DNA of 64,000 nucleotides, taken from the NCBI GenBank assembly GCA_036346405.1, contig CM070548.1, positions 90,036,088 through 90,100,087 of the forward strand. The letters run 5' to 3'. The stretch is from Phyllostachys edulis. Lineage: Eukaryota > Streptophyta > Magnoliopsida > Poales > Poaceae. Of the stretch, positions 11,088 to 21,909 are shown in pieces; position 1 is the first letter of the stretch; each line of letters begins with the position of its first letter. The position numbers were made by a program, and so were the translations under genes. Below the pieces are notes generated by a model. It saw only the letters and a program-made list of their open reading frames with translations, searched no databases and was not told the DNA's origin.

Positions 11088-13059
11088 TGTCGTAATTAAA
11101 AGACTAAACAGTAGAGAAGGGGGACCCCCTAGTTCCCGAAGGGTCCTCGAAGAGGGGACTGGTTGTCATGAATCAGATGAACTTATATTTCAAATCGGTC
11201 TCGTATCACAACTCTCCTCCTACACGTGAGGTGGCTATTTATAGCCTTTCTATAAGGTACATGAGATTACAAGCCTACCTCCCACAGGACCCTATGTTGG
11301 TAGGGGCTGCAGGGACTTTTCCTAACCCTAGGCCTAGCTTCCAGCTCATGGTAGACCGCCCTGGACCTGGTCCACCCTGTTGATGTGCTCACCAAAGAAG
11401 ATAGTTGGTGGCAGCCACGACCCCTCGGGACACGGAGCCCTCGGCCCTTCGACCCTTTCAGACCTCGGGACCCTCCGGAATCCTTCGGACCTCTCGGGAC
11501 CCTCCGGAACCCTTCGGACCCCTACGGGGCCTTAGGACCCTCCGGACACATTGGGATCTCCTCGGGACCCTTCGGGCCACTCCAACAGCCCGGGTCGTCC
11601 GGCGACGTCCAGCGTGTTGTGCGCTTCACTATTCGCCTGGTCGTGGGGGCCAGTGTTGTAAGATCGAGGAGGCCGACTAGAGGGGGGATGAATAGACGTT
11701 TTAATTTTTTTTGGCTAAAACCGATTTCTAATGCGAAATCTAATACAAATACGGTTTTGCATAATTAAAGCCTAAATCAACTAGGTTCACCTACGTGCAC
11801 CAACAATACAAGTCTATTGATAAAGATAGCAATTAAACAAAGACTTGTAAGCTATTCAATTTAATCAATGTAAATAGCACAAAGCTAGACAAGCATTCAT
11901 CCACAATGAATAAGCAATTTAATACAAGGAATATAAATTGCATAATGTAAAGCACAAGAATGCAAACCACAATTTAACACGGCGATGTTTTACCATGGTG
12001 TTCGGAGACTTGCCGGTCTCCCCTAATCCACCTTGAGGCAAGCCCAAACTAATTGGACCGGCTCCACGAATTGAGCACCCGCCTCCGAGGTAAGTCCAAC
12101 CACTTGGACCGGTTCCAAACCGAACCAACACCTCACTCCACTAGGGTTGCTCTTTCCTCCACTTCGGAGATGGCGAGCACCACACCACTCACAAACCGCC
12201 CGGGTCTTCTCACAATCTCCTTTGAGAAGCTCACCGGCGCACGACGCCACCACGCCGTCTAGGTGTCGGCAAACATCAAGAGTAACAAGTCTACAACTCT
12301 CACTTGAACTAATCAAGTGTCAAAGCTCAAGTGGATACACAATCCACTACCTAAGGCAACACATGCACTTACGGTTTGCCTCTCAAGCTCACTAAGTGCA
12401 ACACATACACAAATGAGAGTAGAGAGCTTGCACTAGCTCAATAGTATGAATGGGAACACTAGCAGCCCTCCCACACACGGCCAAGGTGGGTATTTATAGT
12501 CCACACACAAAAACTAGCCGTTGTGGAATAGTCTGCTGAAAAATCAGCGGGAGCGGTTCAACCGCCAACTAGGATGCGCACAATCAAGACTCCTCCAACG
12601 GCTATAAACTAGCCATTGGGCCTTCGGTTCAGATAACCGCCAAATAACATTCGCATAAACAACCGACGCCGGCTGAACCGTATTGACGCGTAGTACGATC
12701 GATCGTAGGGTTTCCAAATCTGCTGAAACGACATGCTCTCTGAAAAATATGAACCGCCTTAGAAAGATCGGTACAACCGCAGCGCGGTTCAACCGTTTTA
12801 CAAATGCGGTTCAACCGATTCCCAAAGAGAGCTCCGGGTCGAAATGACATCGGTTCTGGTTTTTTTGAACCGCCAACTGGAAATCGGAACAACCGATTTT
12901 TGGTCAAACCGCACCAAAAATCCGGTTGAACCGCAGCGCAGTTGAACCATCCAATACACGTCGGTACAACCGATTTTTCAGAGAAAACAACAGTTTGCAT
13001 TTCCTTTTCAATCTCAACTTTGCAAAACACATTTGCAAATGATATGAAATGCAAACAAG

Positions 13060-13350
13060 GGTTTACGTGAGATTCTCAACAAGTTGCAAAACACATTTGC
13101 CAACTTTTAGAATCACAGCACAACTTGCACTTCACTTTAACTCAATTTGCAAAACACATTTGTCAAATTGACGTGCAATGCAAACAAGGATTCAAGTGTG
13201 ATTCTCAACAAGTTGCAAAACACATTTGCCAACTTATAGAATCACACTACAAGGAATAAGGTACATGGACTTACACCATTTGTAAAACACATTCGCAAAC
13301 CAAAGTCACATGCTACAAGGGTTATCCATGAGCCACAACTATTTGCAAAA
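13060..13350. repeat. GCAAAACACATTTGC repeats in the solo LTR
   Basis: Six or more copies of TTGCAAAACACATTTGC, several as part of a longer unit with GTGATTCTCAACAAG. The core is itself a partial inverted repeat (GCAAA...TTTGC). Confidence 0.7.
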
Positions 13351-13599
13351 CACATTCGCAAATATTGGCAACACGTTAAGGTGAGCTAAAGCAAACACAA
13401 TGAGCTATCAACACATGACTAACTCAAGCTACTAGACAAAGACCCCTCTTAATAGTACGACAACCTATACTAGCAATCCGGTCTCCTAACCAAACACCGA
13501 GACCGGTAAAAGACTAGGAGCACATCCTTAGCCCTAGCTAGTCATACATTTGCCTTGCGCAACCACTTGAAGCTTGATGATGCACATCCTCATTTCAAG

Positions 13600-13935
13600 T
13601 CCGGGTCCTTGACTTGAATACTCATCAACACATGATGAGTTCTTCACTTGACCTTCATCAACGCATGATGAAGCTTCACTTCGGGATCTTGACTTGATGC
13701 TCATCAACACATGATGACATCCACCATCCCGAGTCTTGATATGCATCAACACATGATGCACTCTTCACTTGGCCTCCATCAACACATGATGGGTCTTCAC
13801 TTGACTTGATGATCAACACATGATCATCTCTACTTCTTGAACATCATCGACACACGATGATTTCCGTCACTTGACTTCCATCAACACATGATGGAACTCC
13901 TCTTGACTTGATGACCATCAACACATGATGTCATC
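13600..13935. repeat. CATCAACACATGATG hairpin repeats in the solo LTR
   Basis: About ten copies of CATCAACACATGATG or close variants, spaced 30-45 bp and alternating with CTTCACTTGAC-like text. Each copy is a small inverted repeat (CATCA...TGATG). Confidence 0.75.
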
Positions 13936-14129
13936 CCAAGTCTTCATTACTATGGAACCTAACTTGCTTATCCAACTTATGGAAAATGTTAGTTCCATAA
14001 TATGATTATCATTAATTACCATAACATACCATTAACTCATAATGGTGGGACAAGATACCACAATCTTTTCCTCTTTGGTAATTGATGATAATCACTTCAA
14101 TTTGCAAATAATTGAATGTAGATTGGTAT

Positions 14130-14590
14130 GAGTATATATAAGCACTACGCGAGTTGTATATACTCATATGAATATATATAACTACACAAGTTATATATAC
14201 TCAAAGGATATATGAGCACACATGTCTCATATACACACATGAATATATTAACTACACAAATTATATATATTCAAGGATATGTGAGTACACATGAACTACA
14301 CAAGTTATGTTATACTCACATATAAGTATATTTAGACTACACAAGTCTTATATACTCACATGAATATATTAACTACACAAGTTAAATATATTCAAGGATA
14401 CGTGAGTACACATGAACTACACAGGTTATGTTATACTCACATATAAGTATATTTAGACTACACAAGTCTTATATACTCACATGAATATATTAACTACACA
14501 AGTTAAATATATTCAAGGATATATGAACTATACAAGTCTCATATATACTCATATGAATATATTAACTATGCAAGTTAAATATATTCAAAG
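14130..14590. repeat. AT-rich tandem repeats in the solo LTR
   Basis: Diverged units built from ACTACACAAGTTATATATAC, CACATGAATATATTAAC and ATTCAAGGATATGTGAG repeat five to six times, with longer duplications of about 120 bp visible between 14275 and 14520. Confidence 0.7.
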
Positions 14591-16580
14591 GATATGTTTC
14601 AAAGTAAAGATCCCAAATATATGTGGAAATAGGAATATGGATCAATACCAATGAAACCTCAAAATATAGAATGAACTCCCCCTATATGTGTGCATACATG
14701 AATATGTAATGGAAATATATGCACATATTTAGGTTGATCTTTGGTGGGGTTCAACCTATATTTTGGATCCGAGGAATGCAACAAAATATAAGAACTATGA
14801 AGTCGAATGCATACCTCTTTTGTTCTTGATATCCAAATGAGACTAATCATGAGATAAGGCAAATAGAATAGTTAGTCTCACAAATAGATTTATCATTATA
14901 AATGCATACCTGTTTGGATTTTCCTTTTGTTTATCCAATGAATTGGATTTGTCATTAATCACATGCATGCCTTCATGATTTTCACCTTTATATCCAAATA
15001 AGACTACACAATATGTATATCAATAAAAGTGTTAGTCTCACAATTAGATTTGTCATTAATCACCAAAACCCCATTAACACATAATGGCAGGTCTAGATCT
15101 TTCAGGTGTGCCGCCCCCTACGACATGCCCCTCAGAGTCGAGGACTTGCTTCGTCATGGCTGAAACCGCGCCTCTCCCTGGAGGGTACAGGTACACCGTC
15201 CCCTTTGGCCTGGCGAAGCGTTACCTATGTGTCCCACCTCGCTCATCGTTGACCGTCGAGTGGATGGCCATTGGAAAGTGTGCGTTGCCGCTGGGTTCTG
15301 TGCAACATAAATTTCTCTGCTACTGGGTTGCTTCGTACGCCGTGCCGATGGCATGCTCAGCGTGAGTTTTAATGTGGTGCCTCGGTTCCCGTGCGTCATA
15401 ATGCCCATGTGCGCGTTTCGGTTTTTTACTTGCCACGTGCCAGGCTTTGTTTGGTCTTGGGCTCCTTGGTTTCTATGCTTAGCGGTATTGTACGCGCGCT
15501 TGTCTATAAATAGGTGGCCTTGGGCCTGACTTTCTCCATACTCGCATGTGCTAGCCCTTCGTTTTTACCGCTCCTCGCATTGCTCCCCGCGCCTTGCCTT
15601 GTGCTGCCGAGATGACAAAGCGGATCAAGGACGGAGGGGGTGGCGTGGCCTACACCGACGAGCTAGGCCGCTCCACCGTGACGTCCCACATCCCGCGAGC
15701 CTTGAAAAACGAGGGGAAGGTGGCGAACCTGGATGACGTTCGCGCTCCCAGGACGGAGGTCGTGCCGACGCCTCGGGAGGATGAGACGATCGTGTTCGTG
15801 GCCTTTCTGGTTGCGAGCCTTCGTCTGCCATGCGTTGGCACGTTGAGCCAGGTCCTCCAGTTGTATGAGGTGGACCTGGCCCAGCTAACGCCCAACTCGA
15901 TCGTGAAGCTTGGCGTGTTCGAGTGGGTGCTCCGCTTCGCGGGGGTGACCAACAGTGAGGCATGCCTCTTCGCGTTCCTCCACGATGGGCGGTGCTAACC
16001 GAAGAAGAAGAAGGACACCGGGGAGACGCTGAACTTCGGGAGCGTTAACTTCCAGCCGAAGGTGCGTCTTCTTCATTACCTGCCTGCCCTGGCCGCTCGG
16101 AACAGGTGGGATACCGATTGGACCCGTCAATGGTTCTACCACAAGTGTGGCTCCGAGGTGGGCCTTCGCTCCAACGGGGGTCATTCAACTTATCCCAACG
16201 CCGACCATCGAGCTTTCTTCCTGGGAGGATGCGCTGCTTTGAGTGCTGCTCAGCGTAGCGCGTCGGATGTCCACCCGGGACTTCGTGGAGGAGTTCTGCA
16301 CGCTTCGGCTGTGGCCGCTGGCGCAAGGCTGGAGCATGGGGCTCGGTGAGCCGAAGGATGGGATGCCCGTCCTGAAATTTGGGGACTGCACAGGTTCTTT
16401 CCCAGGTGCTCCGATTTATTATATATATTTTTTTCTTTTTTTTTGACGCGTGCGCAATGCTACCTATTGCCGAGACCGAGCGAGCCGCGGAGCAGCTTCT
16501 GAGACCCTATACGGGGGAGGAGCACGCCAAGCGAGTGCACGCGGTGCACGAGCCTCGCTTGAACCGTGCGTACATAGATC

Positions 16581-17373
16581 TAACGCGGATCTAATAATCC
16601 TCATTTTATCATTTATCTATAATTCTTATTATGAGTAAATATGACGTCATATGGTCCCTGAGTATAGCCCATATATTTATAAGGGAGAAGCCAACCAGGT
16701 GGTCATAAGTTCTTCTACGACCACCCCCATAGTCGTAAGTCCTGCTACGACTACCTCATGGTCGTAAGTTCTTCTACGATCACTATCCGGTCGTAAGTTA
16801 TTCTACGACTACCTTATGGTCGTAAGCTCTTCTACGACTAGGTCAGCTACAACCACCCTATAATCAACAGAACCTACAGACGAGTGGGTCCAATTGATTG
16901 GGGAATTAAAGCAGTCAATATACGCTGTTATTCTATAGAGTAACAACACATAATACTCCATTATCTCTAACAAGTAACTGCCAGACGGCACGGAGGAGTT
17001 CATACCCCGGTGATTACTGTAAACATGCGCCCGTTATAGGAACTGATGAGGCGCCACTTCACCTGGAGAAACGGCCACTCCTTCATCGACTATATAAAGG
17101 TGGCAGTCAGAGAGGAATGGAGGGGACGGGAGAGAACGAGACATAAGGCAATCGAGAAGATAGACACTATCATCTGTAATAGTCTTTGTCTTTCTCCTGA
17201 TTGTAGAAAATACACTCAATACCATACACACACAGGAGTAGAGTTGTTATTCTCTCCGGAGAAGGCCTGAACCTGTATAAAAATCCCCGTGTCAATCTCT
17301 CTGCGTGATTTCATTTTTGGAGACCCCCCGAATCAAACAATCTTTACGTAAGATTGGTTCTAAAACACCGACA
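16581..17373. mobile_element. Solo LTR of 793 bp inside the antisense gene
   Basis: Flanks AGATC (16576-16580) and AGATC (17374-17378) are a perfect 5-bp target duplication. The unit ends AACACCGACA, and its first bases TAACGCGG look like a mutated TG end. A plus-strand TATA box (CGACTATATAAAGG) lies near 17089, upstream of a leader-like segment. No internal region or second LTR. A gypsy origin is likely from the terminal sequence. Confidence 0.7.
16695..16850. repeat. GGTCGTAAG...CTACGACC hairpin repeats in the solo LTR
   Basis: Five copies about 34 bp apart. Each pairs GGTCGTA with TACGACC or TACGACT across a loop of 8 bases, upstream of the TATA box, in the position of LTR enhancer repeats. 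Confidence 0.75.
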
Positions 17374-18970
17374 AGATCCAATCGCCCGCTTGCTGGAGCA
17401 GCCGGATCCCGACGCAGGGAAGAAGAAATGGGTTCGTGGCCTAGAAGAGCTAGAAGGCCTTGGGCCGATCGTATGGATACCCTTTGCGTTCTTGGGATCG
17501 AGGGCGGGTCGGTCTGGCAAGGCCATGGGACGTGGCTAATTTGTCTTTGAAGAAGATGTCATGGGAGCCCGAGGGCCCGAGGGAAGTGAGCAGTATGACC
17601 CATTTCGTCCGAGTCCACGGTGGTTCGTGACGCACCGGTGTCTTTGCGGAGGCAGTGGCTAGCTCGTTTGGGATCGCGAGCATGGCCCTGGAAGAGGTGT
17701 CTGACAGGACACCTTCACAAGTTTATGGTCGGGGTACTGGGGATACCCTGGTGGAGGAGCGCGTCGATATCCCTGCCGCGATGCATGAGCTTCTGTTCCC
17801 TGCTCACCCTCGTCCGCTCGTTAGCAGTCGGCTGACTTGCTTTTGTGTCACGCAGCTCGGACCGTCGAGGGGGAACCTGGCGCCGGTGTTGCCTCCAGGG
17901 GTGCGGAGTCCGTGGGGGATCCCAGGGATGGTAACAATGCTGGGGCGGCTGCAGGTGCCTCGGGCTCTAAGCGGAGCGGGGTGGACGCTGCTGCCTTTGC
18001 AGCTGCTGGCATCGCGAATTTGGGGCTACTCTGCTCCATAGATTTCAGGATCAGCTCTGGGGTTGCGGCCGTCGCTAAGGAAGTGTCTCGTTTTACCGCC
18101 CCGCCTTGCGTGTCTGAGCTCTTTGTGCGATGGAACCCGGAGAGGATGTTCCGGAGCCTCGAGGCCAATGCGATGAGGGTAAGTTCGGGTATGCACGCCC
18201 CTCCACTTTAGCTACAGCGTTGATCGTATCTTTGTCTGGCAGACGATTATTCTTTTGCGCTCTTGAGAGGGACATCCAGAGCGGCTACAAGGAGATTCAG
18301 GAGCGGATCGACCTAGAGTTCGCTCGGAACAACAAGCTAACCATGGAGCGCTCGGCCCTTGCCGAGAAGGCGAAGGGGCTGGAAGCGAGGGTCGCCGAGC
18401 ATGAAGGGTAGAACCACGCTCTAGTAGAGGAGGTGGAGTCCTTGCGCACCGCCCGCTCCATGCTTGAAGCAGAGGTTGCGACAGAGCGGTCGCTTTCGGC
18501 CACTATGGCACAGGATATGTGGAAGGCGATGGAACATATGGAGGGTGCTATGACTGACCTCGGTGCCGTGCCCTCTCCCCGGAGGCACACCGTCGATCAG
18601 ATGGATGCCACCCTAGAACGCCTTCATCGTGCCGGGGAAGTCTTTCTTCTGACCGCTCGTGCCTATGGCAATCATTGTGTGAAGGCGGCGTGGATGGCGG
18701 CCCTCGTTTCCCTGCATCAGGCCGGGTGCGAGCACGTTGATGGGCTTGGAGCTGGCACCGTTCTTGTTGCTTCTGCTACGGAGGTCGCCTGTGGCTATAA
18801 GCAGGTGCGGCGGCTAGCAATGCTCTTGCGAAAGAGTTCTGGGTTTCGTCCGGTAGGGACGCTACAATGGAGTCGCTCCGGGCGACCTTGGCGCGAAGAA
18901 GAAGGGGAAGGGTCCGGCGGATGGTGCTAGGGCGGTGGAGCGGGGGGCCGCCGCCGGAGGCAAGGTGTGA

Positions 18971-19830
18971 CCCTTCGCTCCTCTTCATGAAGACTCATTT
19001 TGTTTGTCGTAGTGTAGGGTTGTCTTCTTCTTCTTTTTTGCTTCCTGCTCCGGTGCCGCAGCCTAGACGGGATTAGGGACAGCTTACCTGTAACAACTCA
19101 TTTTCCTAATGGAAAGAAATAGAGACGGAGTCTCCTTCGTTGCTGTGCGGGCTTGTTTCATGTTAGTCTCTGTTTTGCTCAGGGGGTCCGTTGTTTCGCC
19201 GTACTGTCGGACGAGGCCCCTGCCTTGTGAGGTGGCACATGAAGTCCTTTGCCCCTTCACGCAGTACGAAGGATGAACAAACGCTTGTCCGCAAGTGGCC
19301 CCTAAAGATTTGCTACCGTGGTGTAGTATGCTATGGTGCCAAGTGGCAACGCTGGAAGAGGGCAAACTCGGAGGGTCCGATCAAGAGGTTTTTTTCACCT
19401 GCGTGAACAGAAGGCTTTGAACGCGCGGGACGAGATACTGTCTTTCTGGTTGTGTCGGGGGTTGGTAGTGCGCCCGAGGGGTCCCTTCCGCCTCGCGCTG
19501 CCCCTGCGATTTCGTCGAGCTCTTCAGACGTGTCGGATGATTGGGCCGCGAAAAGAGAATACCTAAAGTTCATGGCTACGCACTCGTCTGACAAGGAACT
19601 GCTCGAATGGGTGCTGCGGGAACAACGAGAGTGCGAGGCAGATGATTTTGCGCCTACATGCGGCTAACGTAGTGCTGCGTCCTCGTTTTGCGGCAGGGTG
19701 TACTAGTAACGTGTCTTCGTTGTGTGGGCCATGCTTCTTGGCCTTGTACGATGTGTTCATTGGGATTGTGGTGAATAATGTACTGGAATTGTGGTGAATA
19801 ATGTACTTGTTGTTTGTTGCCGTTCCCCAC
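18971..19830 (+). other. 3' part of the antisense gene region with a small open frame
   Basis: The frame 19452-19667 encodes SSSSSDVSDDWAAKREYLKF, then ATHSSDKELLEWVLREQRE, an acidic helical peptide ending in a stop just before the tandem array. It lies in the same direction as the antisense gene and could be its last exon or a second small gene. I do not recognise its family. The rest of the stretch looks like untranslated or intronic sequence. Confidence 0.4.
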
Positions 19831-20795
19831 ACTTTTTTTTAGGTAGGAATCTGAGGAGCCCTGACCTTTTTTTTTTATGAGGGAAGCCTCTTGACTGCCC
19901 CCATACTTTTTAGGTAGGGCTCAGGAGCCCTAACCTTTTTTTGTGAGGGGAGGATAAGGAAGGCAGCCCCCATACTTTTTTAGGTAGGGCTTCGGGAAGC
20001 CCTAACCTTTATTTTTTTTGCAAGGGGGAGGCGAAGCCTCGTGCCGTCCCCCATACTTTTTTAGGCAGGGCTCTTGAGAGCCCTAACCTTTATTTTTTGC
20101 GAGGGGGAGGCGAAGCCTCGCGCTGTCCCCATACTTTTTTAGGTAGGGCTCCGAGGAGCCCTAACCTTTATTTAACCTTTATATTTTTTGAGGGGGAGGC
20201 GAAGCCTCGCGCCGTCCCCCATACATTTTTAGGTAGGGTTTCGAGGAGCCTTAACCTTTATTTTTTTGTGAGAGGGAGGTGAAGCCTCGCGCCGCCCCCC
20301 ATACTTTTTTATGCAGGGCTCCGGGGAGCCCTAACCTTTAACTTTTTTTTTTGCGAGGGGGAGGTGACGCCTCGTGCCGTCCCCCGTAATTTTTTAGGCA
20401 GGGCTCCGGGGAGCCCTAACCTTTATTTTTTTTTGCGAGGGGCAGGCGAAGCCTCACGTCGTCCCTCATACTTTTTTAGGTAGGGCTCCCAGGAGCCCTA
20501 ACCTTTATTTTTTTGCGAGGGGGAGGCGAAGCCTCGCGCTGTCCCCCATACTTTTTTAGGTAGGGCTCCGGGGAGCCCTAACCTTTATTTTTTTTGCGAG
20601 GGGCAGACGAAGCCTCGTGCCGTCCCCCATACTTTTTTAGGTTAGGGATCCGTCCTAACCTTTATTTTTTTTGCGAGGAGGAGGTGAAGCCTTGTGCCGT
20701 CCCTCATACTTTTTAGGTAGGGCTCCAGGGAGCCCTAACCTTTATTTTTTTTTGTGAGGGGAAGGCGAAGACGACGCCGTCCCCCCCAGCCTGGC
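19830..20795. repeat. Tandem array, about 80-90 bp unit, 11 copies
   Basis: Units run CCCCATACTTTTTTAGGTAG, then GGCTCCGGGGAGCCCTAACC, a T run, and GCGAGGGGGAGGCGAAGCCTC. Spacing between successive CATAC words is 69-90 bases, because the T runs vary. Each unit holds two hairpins: AGGGCTC/GAGCCCT and GAGGC/GCCTC. It sits between integrase and the antisense gene. Confidence 0.9.
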
Positions 20796-20924
20796 TTGGC
20801 TTTCGGACCGCGCCACGCTGGGTACACCCTTGCGCATTGTCTTCGCTACATGTGTACTGCTGTGGGGTGCCGCCGCAGACCCTAGGCCCACGGGGCCCGT
20901 ATGGCCGGAGGTTGTTTAGACAGT

Positions 20925-21715
20925 CGTGCACCGGGGCCAAGGGTCATGTGCGGTTGCTTCGTTTATACACTCGTGCCTGCGGAGGGCATCGGTGTGCACC
21001 GGGGCCAAGAGCCATGCGCGGTGGCTTTGTTTATACACTCGTGCTTTTGGAGGGCATTGGTGTGCACCGGGGCCAAGGGCCATGCGCGGTGGTTTTGTTT
21101 ATACACTCGTGCCTACGGAGGATATCGGTGTGCACCGGGGCCAGGGGCCATGCGCGGTGGCTTTGTTTATACACTCGTGCTTACGAAGGGCATCGGTGTG
21201 CACCGGGACCAAGGGCCATGCACGGTGGCTTTGTTTATACACTCGTGCCTACGGAGGATATCGGTGTGCACCGGGGTCAGGGGCCATGCGCGGTGGCTTT
21301 GTTTATACACTCGTGCTTACGAAGGGCATCGGTGTGCACCGGGACCAAGGGCCATACGCGGTGGCTTTGTTTATACACTCGTGCTTTTGGAGGGCATTGG
21401 TGTGCACCGGGGCCAAGGGCCATCTTGTGGTGGCTTTGTTTATACACTCGTGCCCTCACGGAGGATATTCTTTGTGCTGGGGCCGGGGCCATCTTGCGCG
21501 TGGCTTTGTTTATACACTCGTGCTTACGAAGGGCATCGGTGTGCACCGGGACCAAGGGCCATGCGCGGTGGCTTTGTTTATATACTCGTGCCTTTGGAGG
21601 GCATCGGTGTGCACCGAGGCCAAGGGCCATGCGTGGTGGCTTTGTTTGTACACTCGTGTCTGCGGAGGGCATCGGTGTGCACCGGGGCCAAGGGCCATGC
21701 GTGGTGGCTGGACCA
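20925..21715. repeat. Tandem array, 68-bp unit, about 11.6 copies
   Basis: TGTGCACCGG recurs at 20993, 21061, 21129 and 21197, exactly 68 bases apart, and onward to about 21680. Each unit includes AAGGGCCATGCGCGGTGGC and TTTGTTTATACACTCGTGC. Because 68 is not a multiple of three and the unit lacks stops, all three plus frames stay open (up to 358 codons); these are not taken as genes. Confidence 0.92.
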
Positions 21716-21909
21716 TGTTTGTTTACGTGCTTGTTCAAAACACGGGGGCAAAATGCCGCGAGGTACATAGGTTTTGTACAAGCCTTGGCCAACCAAGGGC
21801 GGCGGGGCGATCCTCCGGGCGCAGCCGGTTTTGACAAAACGTGTACATGCCCTTGCCGATTGATGGCGATGGGGCGGTTCTCCGGGCGCAGCCGGTTTTT
21901 ACAAGGTTC

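Larger units (their letters stand above)
11657..15104 (-). mobile_element. Solo LTR, about 3.4 kb
   Basis: It begins TGTAAGATCGAGG and ends CTAGATCTTTCA, an imperfect inverted pair with TG/CA ends. Flanks AGTGT (11652-11656) and GGTGT (15105-15109) form a target duplication with one change, and removing the unit restores the LTR of the gypsy around it. A minus-strand TATA box (GGACTATAAATACCC) near 12491 puts the promoter on the minus strand. There is no coding region, primer site or second LTR, so it is a solo LTR left by recombination. Confidence 0.8.
11088..15125 (-). repeat. 3' LTR of the Tat-like gypsy, split by a solo LTR
   Basis: LTR sequence is 11088-11656 plus 15105-15125. It matches 39128-39490 and 46898-47096 in the other LTR. 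A minus-strand TATA box (GGCTATAAATAGCC) lies at about 11229-11245. The U5-side half carries repeated GGACCCTCCGG-like words. The end GCCGCCCCCTACGACA resumes right after the inserted LTR. Confidence 0.85.
15612..18970 (+). pseudogene. Antisense gene of the gypsy element (putative gypsy-type transposon domain, aORF)
   Basis: Transcribed opposite to gag-pol, between integrase and 3' LTR. From ATG 15612 (MTKRIKDGGGG) the frame gives LVASLRLPC, FEWVLRFAGVT, an in-frame TAA at 15996, then KKKKDTGE, LNFGSVNFQPKV, NRWDTDWTRQWFYHK. After a frame change it continues FVEEFCTLRLWPLAQGWSM, the tail of the domain Pfam calls Transposase_28 (putative gypsy-type transposon). Further exon-like pieces follow: EEHAKRVHAVHEPRLNRAYID (up to 16576), then past an inserted solo LTR a Ser/Gly/Ala-rich part. 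A coiled-coil part is at 18240-18550 (DIQSGYKEIQERIDLEF, SALAEKAKGLEARVAEHE, LRTARSMLEAEVATERS). Introns are likely. Its function is not known in any family member. This copy is broken by stops, shifts and the insertion. Confidence 0.75.

Noticed and set aside
19830..21715. CRISPR-like regular repeats
   Set aside because: Units are directly adjacent with no unique spacers, there are no cas genes, and the surrounding sequence is a plant retroelement.
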